The translations under genes were made by a program, and so were the position numbers. Below are positions 1-7,103 of a stretch of DNA of 64,000 bases, piece after piece. The notes beneath the pieces are model-generated. The model was not told the origin of the DNA. It saw only the letters and a program-made list of their open reading frames with translations, and did not search any database. Position 1 is the first letter of the stretch. Every line of letters starts with the position of its first letter. The DNA lies in assembly GCA_903858015.1 (NCBI GenBank), contig CAIOGZ010000018.1, forward strand, positions 124,001 to 188,000, read 5' to 3'. This DNA is from an uncultured cyanobacterium. GTDB lineage: Bacteria > Cyanobacteriota > Cyanobacteriia > PCC-6307 > Cyanobiaceae.

Positions 1-737
1 TCGTGGTATTCCGACTGCCAACGGCCGCTGCGGCCCAGATCCTGGGGCCGGGCGTAGGTGCGGAAGTGCATGTGGGTGGTGTTGAACCACACGAAAAACG
101 GCTCGCCGGAGGCGACCGCATCGCGAATGAAGCGCTTGGCCTCGACTAAAAACTCATCATCGGCCGTTTCCATCCGTTTGCGGGTGAGGGGGCCGGTGTT
201 TTCGATGCGCTGGCTGCCATCAGCATTGGCCCAGCTATGCAGCACACCGCGGGGTGCAAAGCGCTTACGGAAATTGGGAAACTCGGGGTCGTCTGGCTTG
301 GGGTAATCGCGCTGTTCGGGTTCTTCTTCGGCGTTGAGATGGTACAAGTTGCCAAAGAATTCATCGAAGCCATGCATCGTTGGCAGGTGCTCGTCGCGGT
401 CGCCGAAGTGGTTTTTGCCGAATTGGCCGGTGCGATAGCCCAGGGGCTTGAGCAACTCGGCAATCGTGGGATCTTCATCGCGGTACCCCTGCTCCGACCC
501 GGGTAGCCCCACCTTGGAGAGGCCGGTTCGGAAAACACTCTGACCAGAGATGAAGGCAGAGCGGCCGGCGGTGCAGCTTTGCTCGGCGTAATAATGGATG
601 AACTTCGCCCCTTCCTTCGCTACCCGGTCGATGTTGGGGGTTGCGTAGCCCATCAGGCCATGGCTGTAGCAGCTGAGGTTGCTCTGGCCGATGTCATCGC
701 CCCAGAGAATCAGCATGTTGGGTTGGCCGTTAGGCAT
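1..737 (-). CDS. Arylsulfatase-family sulfatase, 3' end outside the window
   Basis: This is the N-terminal ~245 residues of an alkaline-phosphatase-superfamily sulfatase, which hydrolyses sulfate esters. After the start the protein reads MPNGQPNMLILWGDDIG, whose paired Asp residues are metal ligands. The signature CTAGR (C-x-A-x-R, in SCTAGRSAF) lies near residue 55; in this family the Cys is converted to formylglycine by a formylglycine-generating enzyme (FGE). GKNHFGDR further on fits the conserved Lys/His segment. The ATG at 735-737 gives a direct start with no signal peptide, so a cytoplasmic enzyme is likely. Substrate cannot be told. The FGE-fold proteins at 16-26 kb are noted separately and are probably not its maturase. 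Confidence 0.85.
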   Translation of the reverse strand, partial: MPNGQPNMLILWGDDIGQSNLSCYSHGLMGYATPNIDRVAKEGAKFIHYYAEQSCTAGRSAFISGQSVFRTGLSKVGLPGSEQGYRDEDPTIAELLKPLGYRTGQFGKNHFGDRDEHLPTMHGFDEFFGNLYHLNAEEEPEQRDYPKPDDPEFPNFRKRFAPRGVLHSWANADGSQRIENTGPLTRKRMETADDEFLVEAKRFIRDAVASGEPFFVWFNTTHMHFRTYARPQDLGRSGRWQSEYH

Positions 738-890
738 GGCTGAGGGTTCAAGCAGATTGGATCATGATCGATTCTACCAGAGTTGATGGGATCTAAGGTA
801 ACAATGGCTCGAACCTGCGCCATGGTGAGCCAAGCTGACTTACGCTGAACCAGGTCAAGAGCTGATGATCCGATAAGAATTGCCGACCTT

Positions 891-1166
891 TTAAAGGCCG
901 ATCTGACGTCGCCCCCAGACCATGCCGGCGGCGTAGCTGAGCATGGGCAGCAGCAGCCAGGGGCTGGTGATCGCTGAAAACAAGCCGATCAAGCCCAGCG
1001 CCCAAGGGGTGAGCAGCAACAAGGCCAGGGGCAGCTGGCTCGAGGGCTTGCGACGGATCAGGCCACCCGAGCGCTGGGCCAGCCGCGGCACACCCCGGCC
1101 GAGCCCGTAGCCCAACAGGGCGGTGAGCAGGCTGAGCAGCAGGCTTTCCACGGTCAGCTTGGGCAC
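891..1166 (-). CDS. Small hydrophobic membrane protein, unknown function
   Basis: This is a 91-residue ORF with two or three strongly hydrophobic stretches: LLLSLLTALLGYGLG near the N-terminus, then LPLALLLLTPWALGLIGLF and SPWLLLPMLSYAAGMVWG. A basic loop (RRKPS) separates them, typical of a small inner-membrane protein. No family is recognised. It stands alone between the sulfatase and a rightward gene pair. An overlapping longer ORF in another frame looks like a shadow because its composition is arginine/proline/alanine-rich and unstructured. Confidence 0.5.
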   Translation of the reverse strand: MPKLTVESLLLSLLTALLGYGLGRGVPRLAQRSGGLIRRKPSSQLPLALLLLTPWALGLIGLFSAITSPWLLLPMLSYAAGMVWGRRQIGL

Positions 1167-1359
1167 GCATCGGCACCATCTTGACGCCTAGATAGACCGC
1201 CGCCGTGAAGGGCATGGTCAACAGCGCCAACCAAGCTGCGGCAGAGTGGGCGATTGATACAGCGGACCCGAGTCAGCCATGGGCCAGATCTACAATGGCT
1301 TCCGATTTAGAGCGCCTAATTGCTTAGAAAGAGTGCGTGAAAACCTATGGGGAGGCACC

Positions 1360-1428
1360 ATGTCAGCAGGCAACACACTAGAAAATGCTATACCAAAAGA
1401 CAACGTGCTAGAAGGTAAGGTGTCATGA
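1360..1428 (+). CDS. 22-residue leader-like ORF coupled to the next gene
   Basis: The ORF has ATG at 1360 and stop TGA at 1426-1428, encoding MSAGNTLENAIPKDNVLEGKVS. A very strong Shine-Dalgarno (GGGGAGG) ends about 5 nt before the ATG. Its stop overlaps the next gene's start as ATGA at 1425-1428, the classic translational-coupling arrangement. The peptide is hydrophilic and has no recognised family. It is too short for usual gene callers; the support is the ribosome-binding site and the overlap, not similarity. Confidence 0.45.
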   Translation: MSAGNTLENAIPKDNVLEGKVS

Positions 1429-1709
1429 TATCGACCATAGGCTATTCAGCCGCAGAGATCACTCAGGCCTATGCATTCGCCGTAGTGATGTTCGTGGGCT
1501 TGCCCATCAGCTTGTTTTTGGTTATCTTTTTACCCGCTTTGATGCGAACAACGGCTGACACAATCGGTTCGGCAGCCGTAACCGTTGCCACGCGCGGCGC
1601 CGGCCCGAGCCCCGCGTCGAGCTCCGCATCGAATCCAGCGCCGGCTCCGCCGCGAACAGCAAGGTCGCGGCGGAGCCGGCGAAGCCGCACCATGGTTAAG
1701 CGGGCCTGA
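1425..1709 (+). CDS. Single-pass membrane protein with basic low-complexity tail
   Basis: This 94-residue ORF starts at the ATG that overlaps the upstream small ORF's stop. One clear transmembrane helix (AYAFAVVMFVGLPISLFLVIFLPAL, about residues 16-40) is followed by an Ala/Ser/Pro stretch and an Arg-rich C-terminus (RSRRSRRSRTMVKRA). The layout resembles small single-span subunits or accessory proteins of thylakoid complexes, but I do not recognise a specific one. The tail looks eroded, so the natural C-terminus could be shorter. Confidence 0.45.
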   Translation: MISTIGYSAAEITQAYAFAVVMFVGLPISLFLVIFLPALMRTTADTIGSAAVTVATRGAGPSPASSSASNPAPAPPRTARSRRSRRSRTMVKRA

Positions 1710-1866
1710 GTCGCTGACCGGCCTCCCCCCCGCTGCTGCGGGGGGCTTGACACTCCTATGGACTGTCAACCCCCCAGCTCACCGACGGGATCGGCTGGTG
1801 GCTGCCCGGTGCTGGAGGTGCCAGGCAGGTCAGCAAGGATGGAGCCGATGCCGCCTTGACTATTGC

Positions 1867-2514
1867 GTGGAGCCCATCACCACATCGAACCAGCTGCTCC
1901 TCTTGGAGGCCATCGATCGGGTACGAAAGGACGTGGATGCTCCACGCTTGCCGCTCGAGGAATTGACCGAGACCACGTTCACCCTGGTGGCCGAGCACTT
2001 GTCGCTGGTGCAGATCATCGATGCCGCAGAAGGCCTAATCCAGCTGGCATCCCATCCCACCAGGCCAAAAACAGCGCCGCCAATGCCAGTTGCTGAATTG
2101 GAGGCCCTGCTGGAGAAGGTCATCGCTCTCAGGGACTGGCAGGAGCTGGAGGAGCAGGACGATCGCAGCGACATCCAGAAGCTGATCGACAACGCCACCG
2201 ATGCCGATACCGTTCTGGTGCGCGATCCCATCGGCACCCCTGAGCTGCAGGAGATCGGGATCCTGGAGCTTCTGCAGCGCTATCCCTGTCGCGGCAGCGA
2301 GGCCCGCTGGAGCCCCGACGACGCGATCGCCTTCCTGGAAACAAAGACCCGCTGGCTGGATGCGGCGCTGGAGAGCTGGGATGCTGATGGCGAGGACGTC
2401 GATGCGGATTGCGATCTGATCGAGGCCAAGGCCGTCGTTCTGGTTGTGCCAGAGCAACCAGGCCAGTCGCTGCGGACCGAGCTAGTCGACGTGCTGATCC
2501 CGGTTGACAGCTGA
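1867..2514 (+). CDS. Acidic hypothetical protein
   Basis: The open frame continues to 1585 upstream, but only the part from a GTG at 1867 has normal protein composition (helical, acidic); the upstream part is Ala/Arg/Pro-rich. The resulting 215-residue protein begins VEPITTSNQLLLLEAIDRV, contains a helical ELEALLEKVIALRDWQELEEQDD segment and ends in a beta-like VVLVVPEQPGQSLRTELVDVLIPVDS. No signal peptide or membrane span is seen and no family is recognised. It lies just before an IS110 remnant, so it may belong to an accessory block. The start is uncertain. Confidence 0.5.
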   Translation: MEPITTSNQLLLLEAIDRVRKDVDAPRLPLEELTETTFTLVAEHLSLVQIIDAAEGLIQLASHPTRPKTAPPMPVAELEALLEKVIALRDWQELEEQDDRSDIQKLIDNATDADTVLVRDPIGTPELQEIGILELLQRYPCRGSEARWSPDDAIAFLETKTRWLDAALESWDADGEDVDADCDLIEAKAVVLVVPEQPGQSLRTELVDVLIPVDS

Positions 2515-2574
2515 ACCGCCGACCGCCTCTGGTTCCGCCGGGAGCCTGGGCGACTGCACTAAGCCAACTGCTGA

Positions 2575-2889
2575 TCAGCCCGCTGCCGTGCGAACGGCGG
2601 GACCACCACGCAGGGTGCCGAACAGCCCACGGGCCACGAATCGCTTCAGGTAGCGGATGATCTCCTCCACGGCGAACACCGGGTGGCTTCCGAATCCAGC
2701 AGCCCAGCGCATCAGCTCCTGGTAGCCGCTGCGTTTGGCATCCAGCTTGAGGCTCCCCAGCTCGCCGCCATTGGCGCCCAGGTCCACCGCCATGGGGGTG
2801 TGCTTGTGGGTGTGCTTGTGGGTGTCGATGCCGATCACTACATCGGGGCCAGTGCTGATCTCGGGGGTAGGTGCTGTCGCTGCATGCAT
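2575..2889 (-). pseudogene. IS110-family transposase remnant with internal deletion
   Basis: The first ~75 residues match the start of IS110-type DEDD transposases: VVIGIDTHKHTH, with the first catalytic Asp, followed by HTPMAVDLGANGG and FGSHPVFAVE. The last ~30 residues (EIIRYLKRFVARGLFGTLRG) resemble the extreme C-terminus of the same family, where a REAIRCLKRYVARE-type motif is usual. About 300 residues normally present between them, including the Ser-containing C-terminal catalytic domain, are missing. The two ends are joined in frame near residue 73, giving a 104-residue ORF. No terminal inverted repeats are evident, as expected for IS110. Confidence 0.7.
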
Positions 2890-3174
2890 CGCTGCTGGCT
2901 TTGGGAGGGGGGTGCAACCAGCCAGCCAGCCAGACGGACAGGCCCCTGACGGGACGATGAAGTCGGACCCCTATGAGGTCACGGGACTCCCCGGCTGGTT
3001 GCCCCAGCACACGGACCGACAGGTGAAGCGAAAGACACCGCTCCAGAACGGGGCGCTTCAGGCGATAGCTGGGTCAGGCCCGCGTTGGTGGGGTCCCGGA
3101 ATCATCAGTGGCAATAGCGGTTACTAGGATCGGTTCTCGGCAGCCGCAGGCGGCCCACGGGAGCGACCCAAACC

Positions 3175-3978
3175 ATGGCGACGAGTCAGTGGGACAACTT
3201 TCTGCGCAACCTCGGCGAGTGGCAAGGCAGCTTCTGCAACTTGAATGCCGATGGATTGCAACTAGAAACAACCCCATCGATCCTTACCCTGGAGCAGGAC
3301 GATACCGAGCGGCTAGTGCGATTTCGGCTGCGGCGCTACGGCGCTGGCGGCTACAGCGATGAACCAATCCGAGACTACAGCCAGGAGTACCGCAGCCTCG
3401 GCCGGCAGGTGATGTTTTTTGAAACAGGCTCATTCAGCAAGGGGTCGCTGCAGCTGGCGCCGGGTACCGCCTTCGGCGCTGAATTTGGCTTTGTGGAGGC
3501 TGATCGCCGCCACCGGTTGGTGCAGTTGTTTAGCCCAGCCGGAGCCTTTGAAAGCCTGGTGCTGATCCGCGAATCTCGGGCCGGTAGCCAGGCGCCTGAA
3601 CGGCCGCCCCTGGCCTGGGGAGATTTAGTTGGCCACTGGAGCGGCCAGGCGGCCACGCTGACGGCCGCCTGGCCGGAACCGGAGCTTGCCATTTGTGAGA
3701 TCCAGATCGAGCAAGCTGAGGCCGCCCAGATTCAGATCCGCACCCAACTCGGGGAGCTGGGCGAGGCGGGCGGGGGTGCCAACAGCAAGCTGTTGTTGCT
3801 GCCGGACAGCGGCTATAGCTTGGTGCCACCCCAGCTGAGCCACCGGCAAGCCTTTGTGGTGGAAGCTGGCTGGCTGGCCGCACCGGATCGGCTCGAACGG
3901 CTGATCCGCCGCTATGACGCCAGCGGTGCCTGGCTTTCCGCCACCCAAATCATCGCCACGCGCAGCCAAGCGCGCTAA
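3175..3978 (+). CDS. DUF3598 family protein
   Basis: This 267-residue soluble protein opens with WDNFLRNLGEWQGSF, the pattern of DUF3598 proteins found mainly in cyanobacteria and plastid lineages and proposed to have a lipocalin/chromophore-lyase-like beta-barrel. Further blocks are the repeated beta-strand segments around VMFFETGSFSKGSLQ and FGFVEADRRHRLVQLF, and a C-terminal second half (DLVGHWSGQAATLTAAWP) that repeats the architecture. Biochemical role is unknown. The gene stands alone between the IS110 remnant and the superoxide dismutase gene. Confidence 0.75.
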   Translation: MATSQWDNFLRNLGEWQGSFCNLNADGLQLETTPSILTLEQDDTERLVRFRLRRYGAGGYSDEPIRDYSQEYRSLGRQVMFFETGSFSKGSLQLAPGTAFGAEFGFVEADRRHRLVQLFSPAGAFESLVLIRESRAGSQAPERPPLAWGDLVGHWSGQAATLTAAWPEPELAICEIQIEQAEAAQIQIRTQLGELGEAGGGANSKLLLLPDSGYSLVPPQLSHRQAFVVEAGWLAAPDRLERLIRRYDASGAWLSATQIIATRSQAR

Positions 3979-4043
3979 CCAGCCGCCGAGCCGATACCCC
4001 GCATTCATCGGCCAAGCTAGACACCACTAACGTTTTCGCCCCG

Positions 4044-4745
4044 ATGCCCGCGCAGCTGATCCCCAGGTCCCTGCTGGCCTGCCTGACGGCGCTCTGCCTG
4101 CTGCTGGGCTCCGCCCTGCCGGCCGGGGCCGCCTACAGCCTGCCGCCCCTGCCCTATGGCGCCGCCGCCCTGGAGCCGGCGATCGATGCCACCACGATGA
4201 CGCTCCACCATGACCGCCACCATGGCGGCTACGTGGCCAACCTCAATGGCCTGATTGAGGCCAACCCCGGCCTGGACAAGCTCAGCCTTGAGGCCTTGCA
4301 GGCCCAGATCTCCAGCTTCCCGTTGGCGGTACGCAACAACGGCGGCGGCCACTGGAACCACAGCCAGTTTTGGGCGGTGATGGCGCCCGTGGGCGAAGGC
4401 GGTGCCCCCGGCGCTGACCTGCGGGCGGCGATCAACCGCAGCTTCGGCTCGATCGAGGCGATGCAAACCCAGTTCAACCAGGCTGCCGCCGGCCGCTTCG
4501 GCTCGGGCTGGGCCTGGCTGATCCGCAAGCAGGATGGCAGCCTGGCGATCACCAGCACCGCCAACCAGGACAACCCCTTGATGGATCTCGCCGGCATCGA
4601 GCGCGGCACCCCCTTAATAGGCCTCGACGTATGGGAGCACGCCTACTATCTCAACTATCAAAACCGCCGGGCTGATTACATCAAGGCCTGGTGGTCGCTG
4701 CTGAACTGGAACGAGGTCAACCGCCGCTACGCTGCTGCAGCCTGA
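4044..4745 (+). CDS. Superoxide dismutase, Mn-type, exported
   Basis: This enzyme dismutates superoxide to peroxide and oxygen. A cleavable signal peptide (SLLACLTALCLLLGSALPAGAA, cleavage near residue 29) directs it to the periplasm or thylakoid lumen. The mature part has metal ligands in TLHHDRHHGGYV, GGHWNHSQFW, the DVWEHAYY block and Asp of GLDVW. Metal-type markers favour manganese: Gly in GGHWNH and Gln in TANQDNPL, where Fe enzymes usually have AAQ...NH and Ala-type residues. Length (233 with leader) is normal. It is monocistronic by spacing. Confidence 0.92.
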   Translation: MPAQLIPRSLLACLTALCLLLGSALPAGAAYSLPPLPYGAAALEPAIDATTMTLHHDRHHGGYVANLNGLIEANPGLDKLSLEALQAQISSFPLAVRNNGGGHWNHSQFWAVMAPVGEGGAPGADLRAAINRSFGSIEAMQTQFNQAAAGRFGSGWAWLIRKQDGSLAITSTANQDNPLMDLAGIERGTPLIGLDVWEHAYYLNYQNRRADYIKAWWSLLNWNEVNRRYAAAA

Positions 4746-4781
4746 AGCTGCTGCAGCCTGAGCCTGTGGCAGCCTGAAGCT
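4738..4781. repeat. Three copies of a 13-bp GCAGCCTGA-type repeat
   Basis: Units at 4738, 4753 and 4769 share GCAGCCTGA(A/G)GCT or a one-base variant. They span the stop codon of the superoxide dismutase gene and its 3' side. No function is implied; slippage expansion is the simplest explanation. Confidence 0.6.
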
Positions 4782-4797
4782 CTGGCACAATCCCCCC

Positions 4798-5022
4798 ATG
4801 ACCGGCAATCTCCAGGCGATCGGCTTTTTGTTCAGCTGGGTACTGGGCTGGGGCATCGGTGGTTCCTTGATCGATGCCGGTCTGATCAAGGCCGGCCTCT
4901 ATTCCCTGGAGGGCGGCCAACTTGGCACCGCTGCCACCTTTGCGCTCTGGAGCCTGGTCTGGGGCGCCGCAGGTGTAGGGCTTTACAAGCGCTTGACGCA
5001 ACCCAACAGCTCCAAGCCCTAA
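4798..5022 (+). CDS. Small two-span membrane protein
   Basis: This 74-residue protein begins MTGNLQAIGFLFSWVLGWGIGG and has two hydrophobic helices (about residues 6-24 and 44-63) rich in Gly and Trp, with a short charged tail (LYKRLTQPNSSKP). It resembles small conserved membrane ORFs of Synechococcus, but I cannot name a function. It starts 53 bp after the superoxide dismutase stop and could be co-transcribed with it. Confidence 0.6.
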   Translation: MTGNLQAIGFLFSWVLGWGIGGSLIDAGLIKAGLYSLEGGQLGTAATFALWSLVWGAAGVGLYKRLTQPNSSKP

Positions 5023-5239
5023 GGGCATCGGAATTAATCCCGTAGCACAATTGCAATGAAGTAGCAAGATTTGAGATACTTGCGCGCCGCAGCTAAATCA
5101 TCATGTTGATCACCATGCTCTGGCGCTGCTTGCGGCTGATCTCGGCCGGCCAGATCAGCAATTCCTGTTGTGGGCGCAGCCGGCTCGACGGAAGGCCGCT
5201 GCCATCGACAGGATCGGGGCTGCCCACCCGTTCCCTCCC

Positions 5240-6043
5240 GTGCACTTGAGCCTCGGCTGCCAGCTCGAACTCCGCTGTGAGCTGCCCACGCCTGTGCTGG
5301 CGTTGGTCCATCCCCATGGCAGCCGCGTGCCGGATCTGCTCGCCCCGGAACAGGTGCAGCTGCAGCCCGATCGCGGCTACGAGGTTCTGACCGACCAATC
5401 GGGGAACCGCTGGTGCCGCTTCTTGGCGGCAGCTGGCAGCACCAGCTTGCGCTATGCCGCCACGATCGAGGGCCCGGATAGCCCCGACCTGGTGCGGCCA
5501 GCGGTGCGTCAAGGGCCCATCGAAGCCCTGCCGATCGACACCTACCGCTTTCTCAACGCCAGCACCTACTGCGATACGCCGGTTTTGATGGATCTGGCCT
5601 GGACCACCTTCGCGGGGCTGCCCAGCGGCTGGCCCCTGGTGCAGGCAATCTGCGACTGGGTGCATGGCCGCATCCGCTTTGATTACGAAGCAGTTCGGCC
5701 CCACAAGTGCGCCAGTGAAGCCCTCGCCGAGGGCGCAGGCGTCTGCCGTGATTACGCCCACCTGGCCATCACCCTCTGCCGCTGCCTGAACATCCCAGCC
5801 CGTTACTGCACCGGCTACCTGGGCAACACCGGCCTTCCGAGCGCTACCGCCCTGGTCGACTTCTCCGCTTGGTTTGAGGTGTTCCTGGCCGATCGTTGGT
5901 ACGTCTTCGATGCGAGGCATAACTTCCCCCGCTACGGCCGGGTGCTGATTGCCCGCGGTCGCGATGCCGCCGATGTGCCCTTCTTGCGTTCCTTTGGCCC
6001 GCATCAGCTCACCGGGTTTGAAGTGATCACCGAGTTGATCTGA
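5240..6043 (+). CDS. Transglutaminase-like cysteine protease family protein
   Basis: The frame is open from 5168, but the family-like N-terminus begins at a GTG at 5240 (VHLSLGCQLELRCELPTP, the beta N-domain), giving 267 residues. The core contains the nucleophile block EGAGVCRDYAHLAITLCR with the expected Cys. The second block reads DFSAWFEVFLADRWYVFDARHN, with the Asp of DARHN present. The position just before AWFEV, usually His in transglutaminase-like enzymes, is Ser here, so activity is doubtful. Members are often predicted peptidases or amidases. A 15-bp minisatellite begins immediately downstream. Confidence 0.8.
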   Translation: MHLSLGCQLELRCELPTPVLALVHPHGSRVPDLLAPEQVQLQPDRGYEVLTDQSGNRWCRFLAAAGSTSLRYAATIEGPDSPDLVRPAVRQGPIEALPIDTYRFLNASTYCDTPVLMDLAWTTFAGLPSGWPLVQAICDWVHGRIRFDYEAVRPHKCASEALAEGAGVCRDYAHLAITLCRCLNIPARYCTGYLGNTGLPSATALVDFSAWFEVFLADRWYVFDARHNFPRYGRVLIARGRDAADVPFLRSFGPHQLTGFEVITELI

Positions 6044-6050
6044 AATGGGC

Positions 6051-6170
6051 TGAGTTGCGCTGAGCAGAAATGCTCTCACCAGAAATGCTCTCACCAGAAA
6101 TGCGCTGAACAGAATTGAGCTGAACGAACTTGAGCTGAGCGAACTTGAGCTGAGCAGACCTGAGCGAGCT
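6051..6170. repeat. 15-bp tandem minisatellite, eight units
   Basis: Eight consecutive 15-bp units in constant register fit a loose consensus AGAAATGAGCTGAGC. Units 2 and 3 (6066-6095) are identical, as are units 6 and 7 (6126-6155). The array fills the gap between the transglutaminase-like gene and the first DUF3721 gene. Identical adjacent copies suggest recent slippage. Confidence 0.8.
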
Positions 6171-6239
6171 CAGGGTTGGCCACGGCTGAGCTCGGGTAGC
6201 AAAGCCTAGAGTCGCCAGGCTCCATCTTCGTGTTTCCGG

Positions 6240-6452
6240 ATGTCGCTCCAGCCGATTCATTACCTCGCCGTTCTGCTGCTGCTGGCTGCCGGCAGCGCTG
6301 GCGCCCAGGCCAACGACATGTTCCCGAACCGGCAGGGGGCCTTGTTGCGTGCCAAGCAGCTCCAGTGCAGCGGCGCCTTCGCGATGGGCGAGCAATGGAT
6401 GCCCTGCAAGGATTTCGCCTCCTATGAAAAAGCCGTAGCCAAGCAGAAGTGA
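6240..6452 (+). CDS. Exported DUF3721 protein, copy 1
   Basis: This 70-residue secreted protein has a signal peptide (LAVLLLLAAGSAGAQA, cleavage near residue 23). The small domain MFPNRQGALLRAKQLQCSGAFAMGEQWMPCKDFASYEKAV has two Cys separated by a Gly-Ala-Phe-x-Met-Gly-x-x-Trp-Met-Pro core, the DUF3721 pattern. The paired Cys and Met residues would suit a disulfide or metal (copper) binding. The next gene is a paralogue starting within 42 bp, and a copper ATPase lies downstream. Function is inferred from context only. Confidence 0.75.
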   Translation: MSLQPIHYLAVLLLLAAGSAGAQANDMFPNRQGALLRAKQLQCSGAFAMGEQWMPCKDFASYEKAVAKQK

Positions 6453-6493
6453 GTCTTAGCCTGCAAAAGCACCACCCCTCGCCTACCGAATCG

Positions 6494-6736
6494 ATGCATC
6501 GCCCCCCCACCGCTGCGACGGCTGCCGGCCTGCGACTGCTTCTGGTGGCGGTACTCGCCCTGGGCAGCTGGCTGCCTTCGAGGGCCAACGCCCACATGCA
6601 GGGGATGTACAAAACCAAAGCCGCAGCCGAGAAGCGTGCCCAGGAACTGAAGTGCGCCGGTGCGTTCCCGATGGGCGGCCTCTGGATGCCCTGCGCCAAT
6701 GAGCGGGCGCTGCATAAGGCGATCCAAACCAACTGA
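6494..6736 (+). CDS. Exported DUF3721 protein, copy 2
   Basis: This is a paralogue of the preceding gene, with core MYKTKAAAEKRAQELKCAGAFPMGGLWMPCANERALHKAI sharing LKCAGAF-MG-WMPC. A signal peptide (LLLVAVLALGSWLPSRANA) is preceded by a basic N-region, so export is expected. The frame can also start at a GTG at 6449 overlapping the upstream stop (95 residues). The ATG at 6494 gives a conventional leader of 80 residues and is preferred. It lies upstream of the small membrane protein and copper ATPase genes. Confidence 0.7.
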   Translation: MHRPPTAATAAGLRLLLVAVLALGSWLPSRANAHMQGMYKTKAAAEKRAQELKCAGAFPMGGLWMPCANERALHKAIQTN

Positions 6737-6797
6737 TTGCACGGCTGATTCCAAAGCCGATTCCCTTACTGATACCAACCCAACTGCTCTGATCAGC

Positions 6798-7103
6798 ATG
6801 CGCCAGCGCTATCTGTCCCGCCGCATCCATCGCGCCCTGGTGCCGCTGGGGGCCATCCCGCTGCTGATCACGGCCCTATCCGGCTCACTCTATGGCTTGT
6901 TATTGGCCAACAATGTGGATGTCGGTTGGCTGCTGAGGATCCATACCGGCAACTTCGGAATCCTCAATCTGCAGCCCTATTACTCCGCAATCATCGGCCT
7001 ACTCACCTTGATCATCGCCATCTCCGGCATCAGCCTGCTGCGCGGCAATCGCCCCAACGGCGCCAGCTCCGCCAAGGCCATGGCCGAAGCCAGCCGCCCA
7101 TGA
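6798..7103 (+). CDS. Small membrane protein next to the copper ATPase
   Basis: This 101-residue protein starts MRQRYLSRRIHRALVPLGAIPLLITALSG. It has two transmembrane helices, the second being YYSAIIGLLTLIIAISGISLL. The N-terminal RRIHR...PL...TALSG pattern resembles the first helix of PepSY-associated membrane proteins. No PepSY domain is present. Its stop overlaps the next gene's start (ATGA at 7100-7103), so it is translationally coupled to the copper ATPase. A role in copper or reductant handling at the membrane is inferred from this coupling. Confidence 0.65.
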   Translation: MRQRYLSRRIHRALVPLGAIPLLITALSGSLYGLLLANNVDVGWLLRIHTGNFGILNLQPYYSAIIGLLTLIIAISGISLLRGNRPNGASSAKAMAEASRP

